Source: Candidatus Rokuibacteriota bacterium (GTDB lineage: Bacteria; Methylomirabilota; Methylomirabilia; Rokubacteriales; CSP1-6). From it: a DNA stretch of 9,991 bases. This document shows positions 1 to 8,400 of the stretch, piece by piece (position 1 is the stretch's first letter; each line of letters starts with the position of its first letter). Under the pieces are notes generated by a model that saw only the letters and a program-made list of their open reading frames with translations, was not told the origin of the DNA and did not search any database. Where the stretch lies: NCBI GenBank assembly GCA_016201645.1, contig JACQCL010000106.1:1-9991 (forward strand), given 5' to 3'. The position numbers were made by a program, and so were the translations under genes.

Positions 1-194
1 ACGAGGTGAAGAAAGATCGGGGTCCGGTCGTCCTCTTCCAACGCCGTCTCCTCGGGCAGCCGGTCCACCGCCGCGTAGGCTTCTTTGACGAAGCCGACCG
101 TGGTCCGCATCCCCTTCCAGTCGAGCAGGAGCTTGAAGGCGCCGCGCCCGTTCAGGAGCAAGCTGATCGCGAAGAGCAGGAGGAGCAGATCCAT
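1..194 (-). CDS. Partial membrane-anchored hypothetical protein (N-terminal 64 residues)
   Basis: I do not recognise this protein. An ATG lies one base after the ftsB stop codon, with a GAG-containing ribosome-site-like sequence inside the end of ftsB. The frame stays open for 64 codons to the window edge, so the C-terminus is missing. The product opens with a leucine-rich hydrophobic stretch (residues 1-14, MDLLLLLFAISLLL), which looks like a membrane anchor or signal anchor. A mixed polar region follows, then an acidic segment (PEETALEEDD, about residues 47-56). The tight spacing suggests it is the next gene of the same operon and is co-expressed with the division protein. It could be a small envelope protein or the start of a larger enzyme; nothing visible decides this. 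Confidence 0.6.
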   Translation of the reverse strand, partial: MDLLLLLFAISLLLNGRGAFKLLLDWKGMRTTVGFVKEAYAAVDRLPEETALEEDDRTPIFLHL

Positions 195-195
195 C

Positions 196-1757
<1,562 letters not shown>

Positions 1758-2627
1758 TCAGGATTTCCTTTGGAAAATAAAATCAGCGAGCGCCCAGATG
1801 GGCTCAGCCCGCGGACCGAGAGGCGCCAGGGCGGCTTTGGCATCTTCAATCAGCGACTTGGCTTTGAGCCGGGAGGCTTCCAGACCAAAGTGGTCGGGGT
1901 AGGTCACCTTCTTCTTCCGCCGGTCGCTCCCGGCCGTCTTTCCGAGGGCTTCGAGGCTCCCCTCCACGTCAAGGATGTCATCCACGATCTGAAAAGCGAG
2001 CCCGAGGTGCGAGCCGGCCTCGCTGATGGCCCGAAGCGCGCTGGGAGCCGCGCCGGCCAGGAGCGCGCCGCTCCGAAGCGCGCAGCGGATCAGCGCGGCC
2101 GTCTTGTGGCGGTGGATGTATTCGAGCGTCTCGGCGTCCACCGACTTTCCCTCGGACTGGATGTCCGCCACCTGCCCCCCGATCATCCCGAACGTTCCCG
2201 CCGCGCGGGAAACTTCCTTCATCACCTCCAGCGAGGCATGCTCGGCGAGCAGGGCGAAGGCCAGAGTCAGGAGCGCGTCCCCCGCCAGGATAGCGATCGC
2301 CTCCCCGAACACCTTATGATTGGTGAGCCGCCCGCGCCGGTAGTCGTCGTCGTCCATGGCCGGCAGATCGTCGTGGATCAGCGAGTAGGTGTGGATCAGC
2401 TCGAACGCGCAGGCGGTCGGCAGGACGCGCTCCATCGTCCCCCCCACGGCTTCGGCCCCCGCGATCACGAGGATGGGCCTGAGACGCTTGCCGCCCGCGA
2501 AGACGCTGTAGCGCATCGCCTCGTGGACCGTGGCCGGAGGGGCATCTTTGGCGGGGAGGTAGCGCTCGAGGGCCTCGTCCACGGCCCGGCGACGGTCCGC
2601 CAGGTAGCGGTCGAGGTCGAAGCTCAC
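1758..2627 (-). CDS. ispA: Polyprenyl synthase, farnesyl/geranylgeranyl diphosphate synthase type (IspA)
   Basis: This is a trans-isoprenyl diphosphate synthase of 289 residues that condenses IPP with allylic diphosphates to make C15 (possibly C20) precursors for quinones and undecaprenyl phosphate. Visible motifs are GGKRLRP (45-51), the first Asp-rich motif DDLPAMD (86-92) with the two-residue insertion usual in bacterial enzymes, GQVADI (151-156), and the second Asp-rich motif DDILD (216-220). A tyrosine lies five residues before the first Asp-rich motif (HTYSLIHDD), as in E. coli IspA, which favours farnesyl diphosphate as product. The linker after the second motif is short and basic (SDRRKKKVTYP). 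The start is GTG at 2627, overlapping the xseB stop as GTGA, with a strong GGAGG-rich ribosome site. The xseA-xseB-ispA order is classic, but dxs, often next, is replaced here by eno. Product length is not certain. Confidence 0.93.
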   Translation of the reverse strand: MSFDLDRYLADRRRAVDEALERYLPAKDAPPATVHEAMRYSVFAGGKRLRPILVIAGAEAVGGTMERVLPTACAFELIHTYSLIHDDLPAMDDDDYRRGRLTNHKVFGEAIAILAGDALLTLAFALLAEHASLEVMKEVSRAAGTFGMIGGQVADIQSEGKSVDAETLEYIHRHKTAALIRCALRSGALLAGAAPSALRAISEAGSHLGLAFQIVDDILDVEGSLEALGKTAGSDRRKKKVTYPDHFGLEASRLKAKSLIEDAKAALAPLGPRAEPIWALADFIFQRKS

Positions 2628-2869
2628 TTCCCCTCCTCCCCTGCGCCCTCGAACGTGAACGGCTGGGTCTTGAGGAGGCCGGCCTCGTCCTTGGTCAGCA
2701 GCTCGATCCGCCGCTCCGCCTCCTCTAGGTACTTGGCGCAGCTGCGCGCGAGCCGGATTCCCTCTTCAAATGCTTTGAGCGATTCCTCCAGCGGGAGATT
2801 GCCGGACTCGAGGGTCTGAACGATCTCCTCCAGCCGAGCGAGGGCGTCTTCAAACTTGAGGTCGGTCAT
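2624..2869 (-). CDS. xseB: Exodeoxyribonuclease VII small subunit
   Basis: This 81-residue protein is the small subunit of exonuclease VII, which degrades single-stranded DNA from both ends to short acid-soluble oligonucleotides. Several XseB copies assemble on each XseA. The family core is visible: FEDALARLEEIVQTLESGNL (residues 6-25), then PLEESLKAFEEGIRL (26-40) and a second helix through about residue 60, forming the expected helical hairpin. The C-terminal tail (about 60-81) is divergent, as usual. Its start ATG at 2869 lies inside the end of xseA, giving a 20-base overlap, and an AAGGAG ribosome site is 4 bases upstream. The stop overlaps the ispA start. The overlaps imply translational coupling, which would help balance the two subunits. 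Confidence 0.96.
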   Translation of the reverse strand: MTDLKFEDALARLEEIVQTLESGNLPLEESLKAFEEGIRLARSCAKYLEEAERRIELLTKDEAGLLKTQPFTFEGAGEEGK

Positions 2870-4208
2870 CGCGCTCCTTCACCTCGGTCACCCGGGCCCC
2901 GAGCGTCCCCTCGTGCAGCAGCACCTCGATGAGGCTCCCGGCCCCCACCTGGCGCCCCGAGCGGACGATCTCTCCCGAGGGGAGCCGCGTCAGGCTGTAG
3001 CCGCGCCTGAGGACCGCCAGCGGGGAGAGGCTGTCCAGCTGGCCCAGGGCCGTCCTCAAGCTGTCGCGGGCCCGCTCTATCCGTCGCGCGACACCGGCCT
3101 CGAGACGTCCGCCAACTTGATCGAGCAGCTGCGCGACGCTCGAAATCCTAGCCAAGGGGCTCTTGGAAAGCAAGGACTTTGTCGCCAGGAGCGCGCGATG
3201 GCGGGCCTCCCTGCGCGCTCCGGTGAGGCCGGCGCTGAGCCGCGCCGTCAGGTCGTCGAGGCGGCGCTCGAGGTCGCGCACCGGCCGGGCCGGGTCCGTG
3301 AGGACCCGCCGCCGCGCCAGGAACTCCACCTGCTCGCGGTGCCTCCGGATCCGATGGCGGATCGCGCGCTTCATCCGGTCGTAGAGACCGACCAGCCACT
3401 CCGCCACCGCCTGCTTTTCCTCCACGACGAGTTCTGCTGCTCCAGAAGGCGTGGGTGCCCTGAGGTCAGCCACGAAGTCCGCGATGGTTACGTCGGTCTC
3501 GTGGCCCACCGCTGAGATGACGGGGACTTTCGAGGCGGCGATCGCCCGGGCGACCGCCTCTTCGTTGAAGGCCCAGAGATCCTCCAGCGACCCGCCGCCG
3601 CGGGCCACGATGATGACGTCGAGATCGCCCAACTGGTTCAGGTCCTGGAGCGCGCCGACGATCTCGCCCGCCGCCTCCTCTCCCTGGACACGCACCGGGG
3701 CGATCACGATGTGGAGGTCGGCGAAGCGGCGGGCGATGATCTGGAGGATGTCGCGGATCGCCGCGCCGCCGGGGGACGTGACGATGCCGATCTTCTTGGG
3801 AAAGCGCGGGAGCGGGCGCTTGCGCTCGGCGTCGAAGAGCCCTTCGGCCGCCAGCTTCGTCTTGAGCTGTTCGAAGGCCAGCTGCAGCGCGCCGAGCCCC
3901 TTGGGCTCCAGAAGTTCGACGACCAGCTGGTATTCGCCCCGCGGCGCGTAGAGGTCGAGTCCCCCGAAGGCGAGCACCTGAAGGCCATCGGCGGGCTCGA
4001 AGCGGAGGCGGCGCCCCTTGCCTTTGAAGAGCACGGCCTTGAGCTGGGCCGTCTCGTCCTTGAGCGTGAAGTAGGCGTGGCCGGCCGACGAGATCCTGAA
4101 GTTGGAGATCTCGCCCTCGACCCAGAAGGCGGGGAAGTGGGCCTCGAGGAGCTCTTTGACCCGCGCGGTCAGCTCCGACACCGTCCAGATCTGCCGATTG
4201 TCAGTCAT
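2850..4208 (-). CDS. xseA: Exodeoxyribonuclease VII large subunit
   Basis: This is the catalytic large subunit of exonuclease VII, 452 residues, a normal family length. The N-terminal OB-fold covers about residues 5-100 (WTVSELTARVKELLEAHF, then WVEGEISNFR). The catalytic domain shows FPKKIGIVTSPGGAAIRDI (136-154), VARGGGSLEDLWAFNEE (201-217), GHETDVTIADFVADLRAPTP (235-254), and the long basic helical arm of about 260-390 that carries XseB. The closing block LAVLRRGYSLTRL (397-409) is also conserved. I chose ATG at 4208: it gives the family-standard N-terminus and has GGAGAGG 4 bases upstream. The frame stays open far upstream through the repeat and antiparallel to folD, but that stretch has no exonuclease homology and is low-complexity Arg/Gly/Pro. 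Part of the palindromic repeat lies just before the ribosome site, so transcript structure there might affect initiation. Confidence 0.97.
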   Translation of the reverse strand: MTDNRQIWTVSELTARVKELLEAHFPAFWVEGEISNFRISSAGHAYFTLKDETAQLKAVLFKGKGRRLRFEPADGLQVLAFGGLDLYAPRGEYQLVVELLEPKGLGALQLAFEQLKTKLAAEGLFDAERKRPLPRFPKKIGIVTSPGGAAIRDILQIIARRFADLHIVIAPVRVQGEEAAGEIVGALQDLNQLGDLDVIIVARGGGSLEDLWAFNEEAVARAIAASKVPVISAVGHETDVTIADFVADLRAPTPSGAAELVVEEKQAVAEWLVGLYDRMKRAIRHRIRRHREQVEFLARRRVLTDPARPVRDLERRLDDLTARLSAGLTGARREARHRALLATKSLLSKSPLARISSVAQLLDQVGGRLEAGVARRIERARDSLRTALGQLDSLSPLAVLRRGYSLTRLPSGEIVRSGRQVGAGSLIEVLLHEGTLGARVTEVKERDDRPQV

Positions 4209-4226
4209 GCAGCCTCTCCACCCTCG

Positions 4227-4317
4227 CCCCCTCACCTTTGTCCTCTCCCCCTGAGGGGGAGAGGTAATCAGCTCTTCCCCCTCTCCCACCGGGGGGGAGA
4301 GGGTTGGGGTGAGGGGG
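4227..4317. repeat. Composite palindromic repeat, double unit, overlapping the folD 3' end
   Basis: The outer arms CCCCCTCACC (4227-4236) and GGTGAGGGGG (4308-4317) are perfect reverse complements. Inside are two further hairpins: CCTCTCCCCC (4242-4251) with GGGGGAGAGG (4255-4264), and CCCTCTCCC (4279-4287) with GGGAGAGGG (4295-4303). The same blocks, in the same order, form the single unit at 5185-5236, so this looks like two adjacent or nested copies of one REP-like element. The folD stop (4268-4270) lies between the two inner hairpins, so the right half is translated as the end of FolD. The left half fills the folD-xseA gap. A stable transcript hairpin could act in mRNA stability or attenuation, but it lacks the U-tract of an intrinsic terminator. 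Confidence 0.85.
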
Positions 4318-5167
4318 TTCCGAGTTGGCGGCGGGCGACCTGGAGCGTGTTCTTCATGAGCATCGCCACCGTCATCGGGCCCACGCCGCCGGGGACGGGC
4401 GTGATCGCGCGCGCCCGCTTCGCCGCCGTCTCGAACTCCACGTCGCCGACCAGCTTCCCGCTCTCCAGGCGGTTCATCCCGACATCCACCACCACCGCGC
4501 CCTCGCGCACCATGTCCCCGGTGATGACCTGGGGCCGCCCCGCCGCGACGCACAAGATCTCAGCCCGCCGGGTGTGGGCGGCGAGATCGCGGGTGCGCGT
4601 GTGGCACATGGTCACCGTCGCGTGGCGGGCCAGGAGCAGCTGGGCCAGAGGCTTGCCGACGATGCGGGAGCGCCCCACCACCACCGCCTCCGCCCCTTTC
4701 AGCTCGACGCCGTAGTGGTCGAGGATCTCCATGATGCCTGCGGGCGTGCACGGGAGGACGGTAGGGGCGCCCGCCAGGAGGTGGCCGAGGTTCATCGGGT
4801 GAAAGCCGTCCACATCCTTCTCGGGTGCGATCGCGGCGATGGCCTCGTCTTCGTTGCATCCTCCGGGAAGCGGCAGTTGGAGCAGGATACCGTGGACGCC
4901 GGGGTCGGCGTTCAAGCGGCCGAGGAGCGCGAGCAGTTCGGGCTGGGAAAGGCCCCCGGGATAGAGAAAGTCGCGCGAGGCGATGCCGACCTCGGCGGCC
5001 ATCCTCTTCTTGTTCGCGATGTAGATCTTGGAGGGCGGAAAGTCACCCGCCAGCACTACCGCGAGCGTCGGCGTGACGCCGCTCCCGCTCTTGAGAGCCG
5101 AAACCCCCGCCTTGACTTCGGCGAGCACCTTCTGAGCGACGACCTTGCCGTCGAGAATCTGAGCCAT
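4268..5167 (-). CDS. folD: FolD bifunctional methylene-THF dehydrogenase/cyclohydrolase
   Basis: FolD is the cytosolic enzyme that oxidises 5,10-methylene-THF with NADP and hydrolyses methenyl-THF to 10-formyl-THF, feeding purine and formyl-Met-tRNA synthesis. The 299-residue protein shows the catalytic Y-x3-K pair (Tyr49, Lys53 in SKIYIANKKRMA), GILLQLPLP (93-101, Gln97), the substrate-binding KDVDGFHP with Asp120, and the dinucleotide-binding VVGRSRIVGKP. The C-terminal TPVPGGVGPMTVAMLM is also present. The start ATG at 5167 has GAGG just upstream. The last 16 residues (284-299, TPSPQPSPPRWERGKS) are not family sequence: they are the translated half of a palindromic repeat, into which the gene runs before the stop. 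Repeats flank the gene on both sides, so folD is less tightly joined to ymdB and xseA than the other genes of this string. Confidence 0.97.
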   Translation of the reverse strand: MAQILDGKVVAQKVLAEVKAGVSALKSGSGVTPTLAVVLAGDFPPSKIYIANKKRMAAEVGIASRDFLYPGGLSQPELLALLGRLNADPGVHGILLQLPLPGGCNEDEAIAAIAPEKDVDGFHPMNLGHLLAGAPTVLPCTPAGIMEILDHYGVELKGAEAVVVGRSRIVGKPLAQLLLARHATVTMCHTRTRDLAAHTRRAEILCVAAGRPQVITGDMVREGAVVVDVGMNRLESGKLVGDVEFETAAKRARAITPVPGGVGPMTVAMLMKNTLQVARRQLGTPSPQPSPPRWERGKS

Positions 5168-5184
5168 GGATCCTCAAGAAAAGA

Positions 5185-5236
5185 CCCCCTCACCGTAATC
5201 CTCTCCCCCGTGGGGGGAGAGGGAAGGGTGAGGGGG
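5185..5236. repeat. Palindromic REP-like repeat, single complete unit between ymdB and folD
   Basis: This 52-bp unit has perfect nested symmetry: CCCCCTCACC (5185-5194) pairs with GGTGAGGGGG (5227-5236), and CCTCTCCCCC (5200-5209) pairs with GGGGGAGAGG (5213-5222) around a 3-base loop. It fills most of the 88-bp ymdB-folD gap. The same blocks recur at 4227-4317. C/G-rich palindromes of this general pattern are abundant between genes of many G+C-rich bacteria, usually without an associated coding sequence. As RNA it would form a very stable hairpin on either strand. No run of T follows in the minus direction, so an intrinsic terminator is not supported; mRNA stabilisation or partial attenuation is possible. 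Confidence 0.88.
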
Positions 5237-5255
5237 AGACGTCGAGGTCAGCCTC

Positions 5256-6050
5256 TCACTCCGGGAGCGGAACGCGCAGCCGCCGGATCTCCAGGGCCTT
5301 GCCGCTCTCCGGATCGACGCGGACCACCACCCCGTGCACGGCTGCGGGTCCCCTGGCGGGCTCGAAGCGGATGGGCATCTGCGAGAGGAACCGCTGGATG
5401 GCGATGTCCCGGTCCACCCCGATCACAGAGTCCACCGGACCCGTCATCCCGAGGTCGGTGATGTAGGCGGTCCCTCCCGGAAGGATACGTTCATCCGCGC
5501 TCTGAACGTGCGAGTGCGTGCCGAGGACGGCGCTGACGCGGCCGTCGAGGTACCAGCCCATGGCCTGCTTCTCCGAGGTCGCTTCCCCATGCATGTCCAC
5601 GACGACGATCGGTGCCTCCTCGCGGAGCCGCGCCACCTCCTCGTCGGCCTTGCGGAACGGGCAGTCAATGGTAGGCAGGAACACGCGGCCCATCAGGTTC
5701 AAGACCGCGACCTTGTGCGGGCCGGCCTTCACCACGATGGAGCCGGCGCCCGGAGTCCCGGGCGGGTAGTTCGCCGGCCGCAGGAGCAGGTTCTCCTTGA
5801 CGATGTACTCGATGATTTCCTTCTTGTCCCAGATGTGGTTGCCCGAGGTCATCACGTCCACGCCGCCCTCCAGGAACGCTTTGGCGATCGGGGGCGTGAC
5901 CCCGGCCCCGGCGGCCGCGTTCTCGACGTTGACGATCGTGCAGTCCACCTCGTGCTCGCGCTTGAGACCCGGCAGGAGTGTGAGGAGGGCGCGGCGCCCC
6001 GGCTCGCCGAACACGTCCCCGACCACGAGCACCGTCAGCGGCTTCGTCAC
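5256..6050 (-). CDS. ymdB: YmdB-type metallophosphoesterase (TIGR00282 family)
   Basis: This 264-residue calcineurin-like phosphoesterase belongs to the YmdB/TIGR00282 family. Bacillus subtilis YmdB hydrolyses 2',3'-cyclic nucleotides and influences biofilm and motility gene expression; its RNA links fit the neighbouring RNase Y gene. The dimetal site is visible in order: GDVFGEPGR (11-19, Asp12), VNVENAAAG (40-48, Glu43), [11 protein letters not shown] (68-78, Asn71 and His72), [10 protein letters not shown] (152-161, His154) and [11 protein letters not shown] (177-187, His179 and His181). The C-terminal [11 protein letters not shown] (201-211) is family-typical. The start is GTG at 6050, overlapping the rny stop as GTGA, with GGAG upstream inside rny. 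The rny-ymdB pairing is conserved across distant bacteria. The name is used here for the B. subtilis-type protein, not the unrelated E. coli macrodomain protein of the same name. Confidence 0.94.
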   Translation of the reverse strand: MTKPLTVLVVGDVFGEPGRRALLTLLPGLKREHEVDCTIVNVENAAAGAGVTPPIAKAFLEGGVDVMTSGNHIWDKKEIIEYIVKENLLLRPANYPPGTPGAGSIVVKAGPHKVAVLNLMGRVFLPTIDCPFRKADEEVARLREEAPIVVVDMHGEATSEKQAMGWYLDGRVSAVLGTHSHVQSADERILPGGTAYITDLGMTGPVDSVIGVDRDIAIQRFLSQMPIRFEPARGPAAVHGVVVRVDPESGKALEIRRLRVPLPE

Positions 6051-7606
6051 TTGGCGATCTCCACCGCGCGGGTCTCCCGGATGACGGTGACCTTGATGTG
6101 GCCGGGATACTGCATCTCGCCCTCGATGCGCTTGGAGATCTCCTTGGCGAGCTGGTGGGATTCCAGGTCCGAGACCATGTCGGACTTCACCAGGATCCTG
6201 AGCTCCCGCCCCGCCTGGATGGCGTAGGCCATCTCCACCCCCTTGTACGAGGTGGCGATCTCCTCGAGCTTCGCGAGCCGCTTGATGTAGGACTCCAGGA
6301 CGTCGCGACGGGCCCCGGGACGGGCGGCGGAGATCCCGTCGGCCGCCTCCACCAGCACGGCCTCGATGGTCTGGGGCTCGACGTTCTCGTGGCCGCAGAG
6401 CGCCGCATTGATCACCGCGGGCGACTCGTTGTACTTCGTCAGCACCTGCTCCGACAGCTCCGGGTGGCTCCCCTCCTGCTCGTGGGTGAGGGCCTTGCCG
6501 ATGTCGTGCAGCAGCCCCATCCGTTTGGCGAGCTTGGCGTCCGCCTTGATCTCCGCGGCCATCATCGCCGCCAGCCAGGCGACTTCCTTCGAGTGCTGGA
6601 GGGCGTTCTGGCCGTAGGAGGTCCTGAACTTCAGCCGGCCAACCAAGCGGACCAGCTCGGGGTGGAGGCCGTGCACGCCCACCTCGAAGCAGGCCTTCTC
6701 CCCCTCCTCCCTCAGCATCTGATCCACGTCCTTCTTGACCTTCTCGACCACCTCTTCGATCCGAGCCGGATGGATCCGGCCGTCGGCGATGAGGCGCTGG
6801 AGGGCCTGGCGCGCGATTTCGCGGCGCAGGGGATCGTAGGCCGAGATGATGACGGCTTCGGGAGTGTCGTCCACGATCAGGTCCACGCCGGTCGCCTGCT
6901 CGAGCGCCCGGATGTTGCGTCCCTCCCGGCCGATGATGCGCCCCTTCATGTCGTCCGAAGGCAGGTCGAGGATGGACACCGCGGTCTCGACGGTGTAGTC
7001 CGGGGCGAGCCGCTGGATGGTCGTGGCGAGGACCTCCTTGGCCTTCTGATGGGCGGTCTCCCGCGCTTCCTCCTCGAGGCGCATGGCGATCAGGGTCGCC
7101 TCGCGCCGGGCCTCCTCCTCCATCTGGGCGACGAGCTGGCGCTTGGCTTCCTCGGCGGTCAGCCCGGCGATCACCTCGAGCTTCCGCCGCTGCTCCTCGG
7201 CGAGGTGGTCCAGCCGCTCCTCTCGCGTCTTGAGGGTCCGGTCGAGCTCCGCGGCGCGCTGCTCACGCGCCTGGACGTCTTTCCCCCGCCGGTCGAGCTC
7301 CTCGAGCCGCCGGGCGAGCTGCTCCTCCTTCTGAATCACGCGCCGCTCGATCTCCTGGATTTCCCGCTGCCGCTGGCGTACCTCCCCTTCCCACTCGGTC
7401 CGCGCCTTGAGGAGGATCTCCTTGGCTTCGATGCCGGCGTCCTTCTTCCGGGCCTCCGCGTCCCGCTCGGCCTCTTCGACGAGCCGCCGGGCGTGGGCGC
7501 GGGCCGCCCCGACAGTGCGCTCGATGATCAGTTTCTGAACCAGGAACCCCAGGACGAAGGAGAAAAGGGCAACAACGGGGAGCAACCACATCAAGATCGT
7601 GGTCAT
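6047..7606 (-). CDS. rny: Ribonuclease Y
   Basis: RNase Y is a membrane-anchored endoribonuclease that starts mRNA decay in bacteria lacking or supplementing RNase E. The 519-residue length is standard. Domains in order are an N-terminal membrane helix (about 5-24), a long charged coiled coil (about 30-200), a KH RNA-binding domain with [15 protein letters not shown] (222-236), and an HD domain. The HD domain has His338 ([12 protein letters not shown]), the His367-Asp368 pair (LLHDIGKA) and His406 (CGHENVEP). The family C-terminus has [15 protein letters not shown] (430-444) and [15 protein letters not shown] chose ATG at 7606 because GGAG lies 6 bases upstream; an in-frame TTG at 7618 would add METP and overlap that ribosome site. 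It heads the minus-strand gene string, behind its own promoter and after ssrS. The stop overlaps ymdB. Confidence 0.97.
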   Translation of the reverse strand: MTTILMWLLPVVALFSFVLGFLVQKLIIERTVGAARAHARRLVEEAERDAEARKKDAGIEAKEILLKARTEWEGEVRQRQREIQEIERRVIQKEEQLARRLEELDRRGKDVQAREQRAAELDRTLKTREERLDHLAEEQRRKLEVIAGLTAEEAKRQLVAQMEEEARREATLIAMRLEEEARETAHQKAKEVLATTIQRLAPDYTVETAVSILDLPSDDMKGRIIGREGRNIRALEQATGVDLIVDDTPEAVIISAYDPLRREIARQALQRLIADGRIHPARIEEVVEKVKKDVDQMLREEGEKACFEVGVHGLHPELVRLVGRLKFRTSYGQNALQHSKEVAWLAAMMAAEIKADAKLAKRMGLLHDIGKALTHEQEGSHPELSEQVLTKYNESPAVINAALCGHENVEPQTIEAVLVEAADGISAARPGARRDVLESYIKRLAKLEEIATSYKGVEMAYAIQAGRELRILVKSDMVSDLESHQLAKEISKRIEGEMQYPGHIKVTVIRETRAVEIAK

Positions 7607-7709
7607 GGGCGTCTCCAACAGGGGACCCGTCCTCGCCGGACCGAGTCACCCTGGTCATAGTCGATACTTCAGTCCGGGACAGTGATCAAATGCGCGCGAA
7701 ACCTAGCGA

Positions 7710-7739
7710 ATTATAGGCTATTTCAATCGGGGAAGTCAA
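7710..7739 (-). promoter_or_regulatory. Sigma70-type promoter for the rny operon
   Basis: On the minus strand, TTGACT (7734-7739) and a perfect TATAAT (7710-7715) are separated by 18 bases. The expected start is near 7703, giving a leader of about 95 bases before the rny ATG at 7606. The leader holds CCGGAC and GTCCGG arms that could pair, but I see no recognised riboswitch. The promoter lies immediately after the ssrS terminator, so it is well placed to drive the whole rny-to-ftsB gene string independently of 6S RNA. Confidence 0.8.
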
Positions 7740-7764
7740 CAACAGTTCCCCCCGCGGCGGCGGC

Positions 7765-7800
7765 AGAAAACACAAACGGCGGGCATTTGCAGCCCGCCGT
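7765..7800 (-). terminator. Intrinsic terminator downstream of 6S RNA
   Basis: A perfect 9-bp stem, ACGGCGGGC (7776-7784) and GCCCGCCGT (7792-7800), encloses a 7-base loop. Read on the minus strand it is followed at once by a U-rich tract, TTGTGTTTTCT. It lies 4 bases after the proposed 3' end of the 6S RNA and about 26 bp before the rny -35 box, which fits a terminator ending the ssrS transcript. Confidence 0.82.
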
Positions 7801-7804
7801 CGCA

Positions 7805-8000
7805 GGAATTACTCCCCACCTCTGCCGTGTGCCGACGGTGTTTCGAACCTGGTGTCACCAGGTGGGTGCTATATAGGAGGGCTTTAGGCTTCCCCTTCTC
7901 GGAGGGGCCTGCACACCACCCTCACAGTCAAGCCCCCGAATGTATGATTGGGTTGAAACTTCCCTCCGGCATCACCTGCAGTGCAGGGAATCATATCCCC
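7805..8000 (-). ncRNA. ssrS: 6S RNA
   Basis: 6S RNA binds sigma70 RNA polymerase by mimicking an open promoter and shifts transcription in stationary phase. No reading frame explains this 196-base stretch, but a well-formed promoter and terminator bracket it. On the minus strand the 5' part (TGCAGGTGATGCCGG) and the 3' part (CCGTCGGCACACGGCA) can form an imperfect closing stem. The apical arm pairs GGTGGTGTGC with GCACCCACC. Its tip contains CCGAGAAGGGGAAGCCT, which resembles the CCGAGAAGCC tip of E. coli 6S. The 3' side of the central bubble holds a small hairpin, CACCTGGTGACACCAGG, matching in place the CACCUUGAACCAAGG hairpin of E. coli. The location just upstream of rny agrees with 6S placement in related lineages. 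The ends are estimated from the promoter and the terminal pairing. Not confirmed by a covariance model. Confidence 0.85.
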
Positions 8001-8006
8001 GCTCTT

Positions 8007-8035
8007 GTCTTAGCCCAGCGCGACGGCCCCGTCAA
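8007..8035 (-). promoter_or_regulatory. Sigma70-type promoter for ssrS
   Basis: On the minus strand TTGACG (8030-8035) and TAAGAC (8007-8012) are 17 bases apart. A start 6-7 bases downstream falls at the run of G at about 8000, which coincides with the 5' end expected from 6S terminal pairing. The -35 box is 17 bp beyond the stop codon of the DUF5615 gene, with no terminator between, so read-through from that module is possible. Confidence 0.75.
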
Positions 8036-8052
8036 GAGGAAACTTTGGGGGA

Positions 8053-8400
8053 TCAGTCGAGATAGATGATGTCATAGCCGCCGAGGCCGCCGGGATACCG
8101 CTCGGCGACTCGGATCAAGGCGTCGGCAATGGCTCCGAACTCGAATCCACGGATGCGCGGCGGACAGACGATGATACCGGCATGGGGAGATTGCCGCCGA
8201 ACCGCTTCCTGCGAGAGGAGGGTGAAGTGTCGAGCGTCTCTCGTCACCAGACAGCGACCTTCCCGCGCCGCGAAGGCCAGCTGATCCTTGTCTGGAATTC
8301 TCAGCTTGCCCAGTTCGTGGGCACTCACCGCGTCAAGCGCCTGTTTTCGGAGTAGTTCGGCAATGCGTGGTGACAGGTCGGCGTCCAGATAGAACTTCAC
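8053..8400 (-). CDS. DUF5615/PIN-like protein, probable toxin of a toxin-antitoxin pair
   Basis: This 115-residue protein resembles the DUF5615 (Mut7-C/PIN-like) family. It opens with MKFYLDADLSP, where Asp6 and Asp8 match the first acidic cluster of the fold. It continues with VSAHELGKLRIPDKDQLAFA (residues 25-44, acidic Glu29, Asp37, Asp39) and GRCLVTRDARHF (48-59, Asp55), the equivalent of the usual VT-x-D-x-x-DF motif with His in place of the second Asp. PIN-like folds are metal-dependent ribonucleases, and family members commonly sit beside DUF433 or ribbon-helix-helix antitoxins, as here. The start is GTG at 8400, overlapping the stop of the upstream partner as GTGA; the ribosome site is weak (AAGG), so coupling is likely. 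RNase activity and toxicity are inferred, not shown by the sequence. It could also be a non-toxic PIN-like protein. Confidence 0.82.
   Translation of the reverse strand: MKFYLDADLSPRIAELLRKQALDAVSAHELGKLRIPDKDQLAFAAREGRCLVTRDARHFTLLSQEAVRRQSPHAGIIVCPPRIRGFEFGAIADALIRVAERYPGGLGGYDIIYLD

Noticed and set aside
4209..4553. N-terminal extension of the xseA frame by 115 codons
   Set aside because: The extension is antiparallel to folD and crosses the repeat; it is low-complexity Arg/Gly/Pro and the family start at 4208 has a good ribosome site.
4227..5236. CRISPR array or transposon ends for the palindromic repeats
   Set aside because: The copies are not regularly spaced with unique spacers, and no transposase or target duplication is visible; a REP-like intergenic repeat fits better.
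7607..7618. TTG start for rny, adding METP
   Set aside because: The GGAG at 7613-7616 is correctly spaced for ATG 7606 and would be inside the coding region if TTG were used.
6098..7660. Long plus-strand frame of 520 codons opposite rny
   Set aside because: Antisense of the RNase Y coiled coil and catalytic domains; leucine/glycine repetitiveness simply mirrors the rny codons.
7820..7860. tRNA-like arm (GGTTCGAAAC) on the minus strand
   Set aside because: It resembles a T-arm, but no acceptor, D or anticodon stem can be placed; it is explained by the 6S RNA central-bubble hairpin.
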